64,000 nucleotides of DNA from an uncultured Erythrobacter sp. Its GTDB lineage: Bacteria > Pseudomonadota > Alphaproteobacteria > Sphingomonadales > Sphingomonadaceae. The stretch covers positions 401,041 to 465,040 of the forward strand of contig CANMZA010000002.1 of NCBI GenBank assembly GCA_947502305.1, written 5' to 3'. The translations under genes were made by a program, and so were the position numbers. The notes below the pieces were generated by a model, which saw only the letters and a list, made by a program, of their open reading frames with translations, was not told where the DNA came from and did no database searches. Below, one piece after another: positions 56,701 through 64,000 of this stretch (position 1 is its first letter; each line of letters starts with the position of its first letter).

Positions 56701-58162
56701 CCACAAGAAGATCGATGAGATTACCATAAATTTGCCTAAACGCGCTTTGTTTTTCAAGCGGGATCGGCAGTGCCAAGGCCAATGCTGCCATATCCCTTTC
56801 CTTTACTGATTTAGCCTTAACCAAGTTGGAAATACGCCTGTTTGACCAACTGTGAAAATCATCGCTAGCTAAAAGTGCGCCAAACTGGGCATCGAATTGG
56901 ACGCGATCATTGCGGAAAAGGTAAACGGCAAACGCGGCTAACGCCGGTACTCCACGACACACTGATAATACTGAATCGGATTCAGGAAATGGCTCGAGTT
57001 CGATAATCGACCGAGTTACCCAAACTAGAAAGTCGTCTTCTCCTTCAAGCTGAGAACCGAGTGCGGTGATTTCCGGATACAAAATCTCAAGATCGTTGCG
57101 GATTTGATTTGTGGCACTGGCCCTACAAGTTGCGACGACCCTGACGCTGTGTCCTCCTTGTTCAATCTGGTGTGCCACTACATCGGCGATTTCGCCCAAC
57201 CTTTGGGCCGCTTCAGCATAGTCGATCAAGAATAGAATCGAACCCTGAGTTGGATAGCGCCCAACTAGCTCCATGATTGAAGCAGCGCTGGCGCTGCGTT
57301 CAAGCCAGTAAACATCAAAACCCACATCGCCTTTGGTCAGTGCAATTGCAATCTCATGAGCAAGGCGCGTTTTACCAACACCGCCTGGTCCACTAAGGAC
57401 AAGCGCACTCGTCTTTCCTGATGCAAGGTCCGCTGATAGTTTGGCTTCGCTACGCTTCACATTCCTCGCCCCCTGGGAGGCGAACCTATCTCGTGAAAAA
57501 TAGGGAAGCTCCCCGCTAGTGAGGAAGTTGCGAAAAGACTGACCAGCTCTACCAGACCTGTCGAATAGGCTAATTCCGATGGGCAGGCCGCGGAACCAAC
57601 GAAATGCGAGAGACGGATAACTGATCAACTCAGCGTGGAACCAATCCCACGGCAATACACGGATTGCCCCCTTTGTTTCGGCTAGGTAACGAACTGCTTC
57701 AACCCCGGCTTCGACCAACCTCGCGAAGTCCGCGGAGATAATTTCCTCCAGCCTTTTTTTCTCGTTTTCGTTGAGATTGACCGTAACACAAAACCTGTAG
57801 CGCCTAATTGGCCGGTCGGGGTCTAGCCAGGCACGGTATGGAGATTTTGGATTCTTACGCAAATCAGTTGAGAGTTTCGGTAGGTATTTCGCAAGGCGGG
57901 CATAGATCTCGTTCCAGCGTGCCTTAGCTTCAGCGAAACCACCATTGCCGATGTACTTGCACTCGGCAACAGTAGTCGATCCTGGTTCACTACTTCGATC
58001 GACTAGGTCAATCGCACCATCACGGCCTCGCTTAAGGCTCTTGACGAATCCCACTTCTTCTTTCGCAAGGCGGAAGCATTCAAAAACAAAGCGTTCAAAA
58101 TCATCGCCATTGTCACCAGTGTCTTCTTTCCGGTCCTGAAATGATTTGCAGTAGTCAATCAT
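53720..58162 (-). CDS. Mrr-like nuclease / STAND NTPase / 34-residue solenoid repeat protein
   Basis: A 1480-residue protein and the island's main cargo. Residues 20-100 look like a PD-(D/E)xK nuclease of the Mrr type: DDFERFVFECFRLA, the aspartate in GAIDLVD (D52) and VAECKYIG (E67, K69). Residues 250-450 form a P-loop NTPase: Walker A GPGGVGKT (258-265), Walker B ILFLIDYAE (309-317) and the sensor-like VVATCRAS. This is the STAND/NACHT layout. Helical sequence follows to about residue 680. Residues 715-1292 are 17 repeats of 34 residues, and 188 unique C-terminal residues end the protein. Nuclease-STAND-repeat architectures are known from antiviral Avs-like proteins. Role in phage defence is inference from architecture and island location. 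Confidence 0.85.
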   Translation of the reverse strand: MIDYCKSFQDRKEDTGDNGDDFERFVFECFRLAKEEVGFVKSLKRGRDGAIDLVDRSSEPGSTTVAECKYIGNGGFAEAKARWNEIYARLAKYLPKLSTDLRKNPKSPYRAWLDPDRPIRRYRFCVTVNLNENEKKRLEEIISADFARLVEAGVEAVRYLAETKGAIRVLPWDWFHAELISYPSLAFRWFRGLPIGISLFDRSGRAGQSFRNFLTSGELPYFSRDRFASQGARNVKRSEAKLSADLASGKTSALVLSGPGGVGKTRLAHEIAIALTKGDVGFDVYWLERSASAASIMELVGRYPTQGSILFLIDYAEAAQRLGEIADVVAHQIEQGGHSVRVVATCRASATNQIRNDLEILYPEITALGSQLEGEDDFLVWVTRSIIELEPFPESDSVLSVCRGVPALAAFAVYLFRNDRVQFDAQFGALLASDDFHSWSNRRISNLVKAKSVKERDMAALALALPIPLEKQSAFRQIYGNLIDLLVADRWVEIIDGELAASHDVFADALLVRWLFEAETATTARLHDLLEDAATARDLPHALTVVARLVGHSGFTAIDGEQILKALLAAHPEQVMASAGQWLRSPLLKIQEKLILVNNLPNLGEAIRTKPSLQVDLARLANEVAIMRNTDAVLEVPEVFGSLLDIACVQSKHSNFILSLAFEFDADRFRGRAFANIASYPTQEHTQFLIVRMLRAGETPQSMRQAICDWLGANGEIYQASFPYRAWLEAGGDKDAVSKELLRWVEKHGLTLEAQFVYKAWLDAGGDRAAISKELLGWVEQHGLTLEAGFVYKAWLDADGDKNAINKELLRWVKQHGLTQDAQFVYKAWLDAGGDKDTINKELLGWVEQHGLTQEAQFVYKAWLDAGGDRAAIRKELLGWVEQYGLTLEAEFVYKAWLDAGGDRAAISKELLGWIEQHGLTQKARFVYKAWLEAGGDKAVISKELLGWFEEHGLTQEAEFVYKAWLDAGGDRAAISKELLGWFEQHGLTLEAQFVYKAWLDASGDRVTVGKGLLRWVEQHGLTQEAQFVYKAWLDAGGDKAAISKELLGWVEQHGLTQEAQFVYKAWLDAGGDRAVISKELLGWVEQHGLTLEAEFVYQAWLNADGDKAAIRKELLGWVEQHGLTQKARFVYRAWLNADGDRAAIRKELLGWVEQHGLTQEAAYVYHAWLDAGGDRAAISKELLGWIEQHGLTQEAQFVYHAWLDAGGDRAVISKELLGWVEQHGLTQEARFVYKAWLEAGGDRAAIRKELLGWFDEHGLTQEAQFVYHAWLDAGGCLDQIKEHCEGWLKENWRSEQAVFLTKNLSAAKGISFATVVRIVAWAGLHSDNEDAIFRLSRASRWFQYCRITRRFSWIISEVTKTVVAHITSNPHVSLGERRSCTILFGNLAKSSYPQDEHWPTVVEVYCICLRHGDVFTDVDGLPQKTWAILLFEAFRLDLLDPETDRLAIGYAHDLVQQIMSENAYSAILRSGYLPAPPVR
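54287..56020 (-). repeat. 102-bp tandem coding repeat, 17 units
   Basis: Each unit encodes 34 residues on the pattern GLTQEAQFVYKAWLDAGG followed by DRAAISKELLGWVEQH. Inner units differ at only a few positions, the end units are diverged, and a weaker copy precedes the array (TQEHTQFLIVRMLRAGE). The pattern fits a two-helix alpha-solenoid unit, like TPR. The array also creates long antisense frames on the plus strand, which are artefacts. Confidence 0.93.
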
Positions 58163-58483
58163 ATACTCGAAAATGGAACGGTTTTAATTTTCGGTCAATA
58201 GCACCAGATGTTCTGCACAAAACGCGCCTGCAGCAACTGACGAGAAAAAGTTTGGTCGGGTATTAGCTTTTCTCGCTAATGAGACTATATCTCTACGCCA
58301 ATTATTGGGCCTTGAAATGTATGGCCAACCTTGCAGTGTACAACCGGAGCTTCCGCCCCTGAGATCTACGAACTAAGCTTTCACGACTTAGTTAAGTCCG
58401 CGCAGCTAACTTCTGGACCGAGATCGGCTTACCATATGCTTATTTTGGCGTAACCGCAATCCAAATGAGCCTCTAACCCATTG
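58163..58483. other. Intergenic region at the island's right end
   Basis: About 320 bases between the start of the large cargo gene and the attachment repeat. It must contain the cargo promoter. It appears AT-rich; I see no ORF, clear operator or RNA structure. Confidence 0.5.
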
Positions 58484-58566
<83 letters not shown>

Positions 58567-58728
58567 CCTAGATTTGTGGGCGCGGCGTGTTTTGTTGCGC
58601 CGGGCGCGCCGCTTAGCAAGCCTGTCACCGCTGCGCCAGCCCAATCATACACAGCGATGATCTCCAAGGGCTCGCCGAACGGGCAGGTTTAACGAAACAT
58701 CAAGGGGCTTCGGGTTACGCATCAACTC

Positions 58729-59127
58729 ATGTCAGCGCTCCCTCCCAAAGAAATGCGCGCAATGCGCCAGTCCGCCGCCCATGCCAGCCAGCCGCTCGGC
58801 TCGCTCGCACAAAGGTGGGAGGATCTGCATGCCTCCTCTGCTCAGCTCGCCAAGATCGCGGCGCTTTCGCCTGAGGAATTTTCTGGCGATATTGCCGCCT
58901 TCCCGCACCTTCTTGGGCGCGCGAATGAGTGGCAGCGCGATATGGCGTGGCAGGGGATTGAGGATATTGACGCCATGATGCGTCCGGGCCTTTCGGCTTT
59001 GGGCACGATTACCGCGCGCGGTCAGGATGCCAGCGCACCGGCTTTGGCATTGTGGCGAGAATTTCATCAGGCCCGTCAGGCCGTGCTGGGATTGGTGCAA
59101 CCGGGGGCAGAGGCCTCCGCCGCCTAA
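58729..59127 (+). CDS. Unknown all-helical protein
   Basis: A 132-residue soluble protein, rich in Ala, Gln and Leu and predicted to be nearly all helix (QRWEDLHASSAQLAKIAAL, ALALWREFHQARQAVLGLV). No signal peptide or known motif. It is 38 bases upstream of mmcB on the same strand, so the two may be co-transcribed. Confidence 0.6.
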   Translation: MSALPPKEMRAMRQSAAHASQPLGSLAQRWEDLHASSAQLAKIAALSPEEFSGDIAAFPHLLGRANEWQRDMAWQGIEDIDAMMRPGLSALGTITARGQDASAPALALWREFHQARQAVLGLVQPGAEASAA

Positions 59128-59164
59128 ATCTTCCCTCCAAGACCGGCTTGACTGTGTTCGCGGT

Positions 59165-59707
59165 ATGTTCCAATCATGCTGCGTGATTAAAGCTGAAACC
59201 CCAACACTTGATTCGCGCATTTCTGCCGCTGCCGACGAATCGTCTGAACAATCCGCGACGGCGAAGGATGCCGCGCGCGGTATTATGCGGCTGTTTGCGC
59301 GCAACGATATCTGGTGCCTCGGCGAGGTTCCTCTCAAGAATGGTCGCCGCGCCGATTTGATGGGCGTGGATGCCAAGGGATTGGTCGTGATCGTGGAAAT
59401 TAAGGTCGCGCGCGGTGACCTGCTGGGCGACGGGAAATGGCCCGATTATCTTGACTATTGCGACCGGTTTTTCTGGGGCGTTTCCCCGGCGCTGGACCGC
59501 AGCCCGCTAGAAACAGAGGCGTATCAGCCCGATCGCTGCGGGGTGATTGTCGCGGATGCCTATGATGGCGAAATTTTGCGCCACGCCCCGCTCGAACCGC
59601 TCGCCGCTGCCCGGCGCAAGGTTCAGGTTGAGCGGTTGGCGCGAATGGCAATGCGGCGGCACACTTGTGCGCTTGATCCGCTTGTTGGCGACTTGGGGTC
59701 GGAATAA
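59165..59707 (+). CDS. mmcB: MmcB-family DNA repair protein
   Basis: A 180-residue protein of the PD-(D/E)xK fold family named after Caulobacter MmcB, which works with ImuB in damage-induced mutagenesis. Visible motif: GRRADLMGVDAKGLVVIVEIKVARGD (D...ExK), then WPDYLDYCDRFFWGV and the late ARRKVQVERLARMAMRR. The ATG at 59165 is used; the GTG at 59183 is possible. The track start at 59027 overlaps the upstream gene heavily. Confidence 0.85.
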   Translation: MFQSCCVIKAETPTLDSRISAAADESSEQSATAKDAARGIMRLFARNDIWCLGEVPLKNGRRADLMGVDAKGLVVIVEIKVARGDLLGDGKWPDYLDYCDRFFWGVSPALDRSPLETEAYQPDRCGVIVADAYDGEILRHAPLEPLAAARRKVQVERLARMAMRRHTCALDPLVGDLGSE

Positions 59708-59812
59708 AATGGCCGCGCCCATACCCTTGGTCAAACCCGTGATCGTCGCCGTGATCGTAGGCACGTTCGCTTAGGCCTGTCTTGCTTAATCAATTTGCGC
59801 CATAGCTCGCGC

Positions 59813-60586
59813 ATGATCCCTGCTGACACACCGATCTGGCTTGCCTTTTTGTTGGTGAGCGCCGCGATGACGGTGATGGTGGCGCTGCGATATTTCTTGG
59901 CGAGCGGGCTGTTTGCTTGGGCCACGGCGCGCTTGCGGCCTGGTCTTTATGCCGGGCTGAGCGGGCAAATTAGCAAGGAAATCCGCTGGTCTTTGATCGC
60001 GGCGTTTATTTACGGCGCGCCTGCGGGCATCGTCTTTTGGCTTTGGCGGCATCACGGATATTCGCTGCTTTATTCGGACTGGACCGCCTATCCGCTATGG
60101 TATCTGCCGCTATCGGTCCTGATCTATTTGTTCGCGCAAGACAGCTGGTTTTACTGGAGCCACCGCGCCATGCACGCCTCCACACGCCTGTTCCGGCTGG
60201 CACATAGCGTCCACCACGAAAGCCGCCCGCCAACCGTGTGGACCGCCATGAGCTTTCACCCGCTCGAAGCGGTGAGCGGCGCGCTTTTGATCCCGCTCTT
60301 GGTCTTTTTCATTCCCATTCATTTGGCGATGCTGGGCGCGGTGCTGACCGCCGCGACAATTATGGGCGTGGTCAATCATATGGGGTGGGAAGTGTTTCCC
60401 AGACGCTTCGTTCATTCCGCGTTTGGGCGGTGGATGATAACAGCCAGCCATCACGAGCGGCATCATGAGGAATATCGATGCAATTTCGGACTGTATTTTC
60501 GTTTTTGGGATCGGGTCTGCGGAACCGATCGCGGGCTATCGCAGCGGCTGGATCAAAGCCGCCAACATTCAAAAGCGCCCGGATGA
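59813..60586 (+). CDS. Sterol-desaturase/fatty-acid-hydroxylase family protein
   Basis: A 257-residue di-iron membrane enzyme with four to five helices. Histidine boxes: WFYWSHRAMHAS, AHSVHHESRPPT and SHHERHHEEY. This family hydroxylates or desaturates lipids and carotenoids. The ATG at 59813 is preferred. The stop overlaps the next DUF2141 gene by four bases. Confidence 0.87.
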   Translation: MIPADTPIWLAFLLVSAAMTVMVALRYFLASGLFAWATARLRPGLYAGLSGQISKEIRWSLIAAFIYGAPAGIVFWLWRHHGYSLLYSDWTAYPLWYLPLSVLIYLFAQDSWFYWSHRAMHASTRLFRLAHSVHHESRPPTVWTAMSFHPLEAVSGALLIPLLVFFIPIHLAMLGAVLTAATIMGVVNHMGWEVFPRRFVHSAFGRWMITASHHERHHEEYRCNFGLYFRFWDRVCGTDRGLSQRLDQSRQHSKAPG

Positions 60587-61023
60587 CCCGCTTTGCCGCT
60601 TTGGCCCTAGGCGCGGCGGGATTGACCGCAATGGCGGCCCCCGCATCGGCGGGCACGGTCACGATTACCGTCACAGACCTGCGCAATACAGACGGCGTCG
60701 TGCGCGCCTGTATGACCACGCTGGAGGATATTTTTCCGCGCTGCCGCAATGACCCCAATTCGCACCGCACGGTGGTGCGCGCCGGAAACACCGTCACCAT
60801 TCGTTTTGAAAACGTCCAACCGGGCGATTACGCCATCGCTTTGCTGCATGACGAAAACGAGGATGGCAAGGCCAACCGTGTCCTCGGCATGGCCCCGCGC
60901 GAAGGGTACGGATTCTCGCGCGATGCGCCTGTGCGTATGGCGCCGCCCGATTGGGATGATGCCGTGTTCACAATCGGGCGCGCCTCCCAAAACGTGACGA
61001 TCAAAATGCGGTATTTCTTATAG
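60583..61023 (+). CDS. DUF2141 exported protein (copy 2)
   Basis: A 146-residue secreted protein: signal peptide cleaved near ASAG, then TVTITVTDLRNTDGVVRACM, GDYAIALLHDENEDGKANR and a C-terminal NVTIKMRYFL that closely matches copy 1. ATGA overlap with the desaturase-family gene implies coupling; a role in handling the lipid product is possible but unproven. Confidence 0.87.
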   Translation: MTRFAALALGAAGLTAMAAPASAGTVTITVTDLRNTDGVVRACMTTLEDIFPRCRNDPNSHRTVVRAGNTVTIRFENVQPGDYAIALLHDENEDGKANRVLGMAPREGYGFSRDAPVRMAPPDWDDAVFTIGRASQNVTIKMRYFL

Positions 61024-61256
61024 AGCGATTGGCTTCACTCGCGGCCAATTAACGCCGCGAATGACCGATAACAGGCCGCAGAACCTATCGGCGACCCGCC
61101 GCCGCGCGCGCCTACGGGCACTTCGCGGCGCTGTCCTTAGATTTGATCGCCTTCCTTTCCCCCACAACTTTCCTGCTGCGCTTAACGCAATGTTTACCAC
61201 GTCGCTTCAAACCACTCGTGAACACATGCGTTAATCAAGGGACATCAGGCCAAGTC

Positions 61257-63089
61257 ATGGACACTTTGCGGGGCACATTCGACACCGGCGTTCCAGCTGA
61301 CGAGAGCGACAATTGGGACGCAGAAGGCAGCACGCCTGATCGCGGGCCCGATGAGGGGACCTCACGCGAATTGCCGCCAGAGGCCATCGGTCAAGACGAG
61401 CGGCGCATGCAAGTGCGCGCCTATAACCATTGGGCCAGCCTGCTGGGTGAGGCGACTTTCCCGTCTATCGAAGAGCTAGAGCCGCGCGATCTCCCCGATT
61501 TTGGGCCGAACAGCGTTTTGCTCGATTTCTCCGCCGGAATCGAAGATCCGGGTGTGCAATATTTGGGCGATAAGCTGGCCGAAGAATGCGGCGCCGCAGC
61601 GTCCAGCGCGGCTGTGCCAATCAACAAATTGTCAGATGTGCCGCCGCGCTCTTTGCTCAGCCGCATCACCGATCACTATATGCAAATCCTCGCCAATCAG
61701 GCGCCAATCGGTTTTGAGGCGGAATTTGTAAATCAGCGCGGTGCATCGATCCTGTATCGCGGCATTTTGCTGCCCTTCTCCAGCGATGATGAAACCATCG
61801 ATTTCATCTATGGCGTGATCAATTGGAAAGAGATGGCCGACGCCGCAACGGCGGATGAGCTGCTGCTCGAAATTGATCAAGCGCTCGAAAACGCAGAAGA
61901 ACAACCCGCAGAAGACGAAGACCAACCGCACAAACATCACGCCGATCCGCTGACCGAATGGGCCGATTCGCCCGCGCATGAGCCGGAATCGAATGGCGTG
62001 CCGCAGGTCAATCCGATCTCTGCCGATCACCCTGCCAATGCCGCCTCCAACATCACGGCTTTGAGCGATTCTGACGAATTTGGCGAAAACTACGATGACA
62101 GTGCCGGCGACGAAGATGGTCTGCCGGTTCCCGATTTTGGCCAATATTCGCTCGATGAGCCTGAGGTTGATGAATTCGGCGAAGAGATCGAAGAAGATGA
62201 GGACAATCAAGCCTCCTACAGCTTTGCTTCGCTGGCCGATTATATCGAAACACCCGCCAAGAAAGCCGTGGACCTCGACGCCGATCATTTCGATCCGGAC
62301 GATTATCAAGTCGAAGTCGGCGGCCAACCTGTTTCAGATCAGGCAGACCTACCGCTCAGCCCCGTAATGCCAGCAGCCGATTTCGCGCCAGCCGCCGAAC
62401 TGGAAGCCGAATTTACGCCGGAATTTGCTGCAACAACCGACATTAGCACGGATGATGTCGCAGCCGCGCAAGACATTTCCGACGATGCAGGCCTGCACGA
62501 TTACCTCGCCTCTGCCCGCGAATTGGCGCAAAGCGCCAGCGTTTCAGAGGATCGCAGCCGTCACGCGCTTTATGCCGCCGTGGGCCGCGCTTACGATTTC
62601 TCGCTCGCCGCTAAGGATGAGCCTGAGGAATATGGCGAATTGATCGAAGATAGCGGTCTGACCATTCAAGACCGCGCGCCGATGACACCAATCGTCAAAC
62701 TCGTCTTTGGCCATGATTACGACAAAACCCGCCTGACCGAATATGCCGCCGTGCTGTCGCACGCGCACCGTTTGGAACTCGGTCGCGGATCGCTGGCGGG
62801 TTATCTTGGCTCTGCCGATGGCGGGCTAAAAGGGGTCGTGAACGCCGAACGCCGCCTGCGCCGCGAAGAAAGCGGGAAAGAAGTCGAGCCAGAAGGCGAT
62901 GTCCGCGCCGCCTTGGCCAAGAAACTGCGCGAGCTTGAAGAGCTGACGCTGGAGGCTTTGTCCGGCGAAGGTCCTGAGTTTTCGCTAGTCCTGCTCCGCC
63001 GGGGTGCTGACGGCAAAGCCGCTTTGATCGGAGAGATCAGCGATGATCTGGCGCTGATTGAACGGGCGGGCAAAAAACTCGTCGGCTAA
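61257..63089 (+). CDS. Acidic protein with N-terminal PAS-like domain
   Basis: A 610-residue soluble protein. Residues about 50-195 look like a PAS-type sensor (VRAYNHWASLLGEATFPSIEEL, LSRITDHYMQILANQAPIGFEAEF, GILLPFSSDDETIDFIYGVINWK). A long, very acidic and probably disordered middle follows (Asp/Glu-rich), with a helical C-terminal domain of about 180 residues (KLVFGHDYDKTRLTEYAAVLSHA, AALAKKLRELEELT). No output enzyme domain. The ATG at 61257 is preferred over 61143, which adds a non-conserved segment. Confidence 0.75.
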   Translation: MDTLRGTFDTGVPADESDNWDAEGSTPDRGPDEGTSRELPPEAIGQDERRMQVRAYNHWASLLGEATFPSIEELEPRDLPDFGPNSVLLDFSAGIEDPGVQYLGDKLAEECGAAASSAAVPINKLSDVPPRSLLSRITDHYMQILANQAPIGFEAEFVNQRGASILYRGILLPFSSDDETIDFIYGVINWKEMADAATADELLLEIDQALENAEEQPAEDEDQPHKHHADPLTEWADSPAHEPESNGVPQVNPISADHPANAASNITALSDSDEFGENYDDSAGDEDGLPVPDFGQYSLDEPEVDEFGEEIEEDEDNQASYSFASLADYIETPAKKAVDLDADHFDPDDYQVEVGGQPVSDQADLPLSPVMPAADFAPAAELEAEFTPEFAATTDISTDDVAAAQDISDDAGLHDYLASARELAQSASVSEDRSRHALYAAVGRAYDFSLAAKDEPEEYGELIEDSGLTIQDRAPMTPIVKLVFGHDYDKTRLTEYAAVLSHAHRLELGRGSLAGYLGSADGGLKGVVNAERRLRREESGKEVEPEGDVRAALAKKLRELEELTLEALSGEGPEFSLVLLRRGADGKAALIGEISDDLALIERAGKKLVG

Positions 63090-63146
63090 ACTTTTCGCTG
63101 ATCTGGCGCTTGGCCTCGCGCTCTGCCGCCGCTATTTGCTGGCGCG

Positions 63147-64000
63147 ATGCCGCCCCGCCGCTCCCGCTTTGCCCCCTTCAAATTCGGCCCCTTTGCTGAC
63201 CGAGCGCCCGTGCGTGTTCAGCCGTTTTTCGGCTTTCGCAATGCGAACAGGCTGCTCCTGAACGCGCGCGCGATTCAATCTGATGAACCGGTGTTTGAAA
63301 AACGCGGCTTTTGGCGCGGCGCCGGGACGATGATGGGCCTTTACGCCTCTCACGAAGTCGCAGGATTGCCGGTCACCCTCGAATATACCCGCGCCGACGG
63401 CGTGCTTGTCTCTCAACAAATCGCCAGCGGGCCAGAAGGCTTCGTCCGATTTGATCTCGATTTGGGCGCGGATGCCCCCGCCGCCTATAAAGCAACGGAC
63501 CCAACCCCGCGCCGAACGCGCTGGGAAAAGGCGGTTTTGCGGTGGGAACGGCCCGGCACTGTCGAAGCAGACGGGGAAGCGACCGCCTATATCCTCACAC
63601 CCGGCAGCGAAACGCGGATCGGCGTGATTTCCGACATTGATGACACGATCCTCGAAACCGGGATAACCGGCAATATTCGCGCCATCGCCCGCAATTGGCG
63701 GCGCATGGTCGAAATGCCCAGCGAACGGATTTTGGTGCCGGGCGCCAATGCATTTTACGCCGCAATCGGCGGCAAACCTGCACAGGCCGCGCCGGCAAAA
63801 ACCGCCCCGCCCGACACCCCAACCTCGGCCGCGCCAGAAGCACGGGTGCGCCCCGTCTTCTATGTCTCTTCCAGCCCTTGGAACCTGTTTTCATACCTTG
63901 TGACGTTCAAACGCGAACGCGGATTGCCATTGGGTCCAATTATGCTGCGCGATTGGGGGTTTAACCGTGAAACCTTGGGAAAAGAGGGGCATGGATCGCA
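63147..64000 (+). CDS. App1-family phosphatase (DUF2183), 3' end outside window
   Basis: The frame runs from an ATG at 63147 to the window end with no stop, so it is missing from the ORF track. The N-terminal part has PFFGFRNANRLLLNARA and GFWRGAGTMMGLYASHEVAGLPV. The catalytic HAD-like motif follows: GVISDIDDTILETGITGN (DxDxT), then VFYVSSSPWNLFSYLVTF. Yeast App1 is a phosphatidate phosphatase of the same family. The N-terminal 20 residues are basic and the start has no clear ribosome site. Confidence 0.85.
   Translation, partial: MPPRRSRFAPFKFGPFADRAPVRVQPFFGFRNANRLLLNARAIQSDEPVFEKRGFWRGAGTMMGLYASHEVAGLPVTLEYTRADGVLVSQQIASGPEGFVRFDLDLGADAPAAYKATDPTPRRTRWEKAVLRWERPGTVEADGEATAYILTPGSETRIGVISDIDDTILETGITGNIRAIARNWRRMVEMPSERILVPGANAFYAAIGGKPAQAAPAKTAPPDTPTSAAPEARVRPVFYVSSSPWNLFSYLVTFKRERGLPLGPIMLRDWGFNRETLGKEGHGS

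Overview
Organism. The window looks like the chromosome of an alphaproteobacterium of the order Sphingomonadales, most likely an Erythrobacteraceae member. The reasons are moderately high G+C, a 1576-residue NAD-dependent glutamate dehydrogenase, a CYP153-type P450, MmcB, a PAS-like acidic protein, MlaA with no visible lipobox, and the rpe / heparinase-like / purH gene order. This rests on recognising protein families by eye; no database search was run.

Layout. 1-4.9 kb: end of a membrane-protein/XRE-regulator pair, a TAT-exported PhoD phosphatase, an alpha/beta hydrolase, a TPR protein and a luciferase-like monooxygenase. 5-16.1 kb: giant NAD-glutamate dehydrogenase, ferredoxin reductase, QueG, an ABC-2 exporter pair and a CYP153-like P450. 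16.2-23.6 kb: exported MsrB, a three-gene glycan-type operon (UDP-galactopyranose-mutase-like flavoprotein, GtrA, polytopic glycosyltransferase-like protein), a PilZ protein, tRNA-Leu(TAA) and a KefB/YbaL-like antiporter. 23.6-33.6 kb: IHF-beta, a YtrA-type GntR regulator, a POT peptide transporter, a translationally coupled trio (amidohydrolase, degenerate amidohydrolase, FKBP), a divergent HxlR/PaaI pair around a strong palindrome, NnrU, an exported hydrolase and MlaA. 33.6-51.1 kb: dxs, a Zur-like regulator, exported MsrA, the rpe-heparinase-purH operon, a DUF2141 protein, a lipid-kinase/Tam41-like pair, an M20 amidohydrolase, and a signalling cluster (LysM-FecR protein, CHASE2 histidine kinase, lipoprotein, OmpR-type regulator).

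Genomic island. 51.3-58.5 kb is a compact island of about 7.2 kb in the 3' end of tRNA-Arg(CCG), bounded by 53-bp identical direct repeats. It holds a frameshifted tyrosine integrase, a small unknown gene coupled to it, the decayed C-terminus of a second, different integrase, and one large cargo gene. The 1480-residue cargo protein has an Mrr-like PD-(D/E)xK nuclease domain, a STAND/NACHT-type P-loop NTPase, and about 17 nearly identical 34-residue alpha-solenoid repeats. This is the best candidate for a poorly described defence system: a nuclease effector, an NTPase switch and a repeat sensor in one chain.

Right flank. 58.7-64 kb returns to core-type genes: an unknown helical protein, MmcB, a sterol-desaturase-family hydroxylase coupled to a second DUF2141 protein, a PAS-like acidic protein, and an App1-type phosphatase cut by the window end. 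The ORF track misses that last gene because it has no stop codon in the window.
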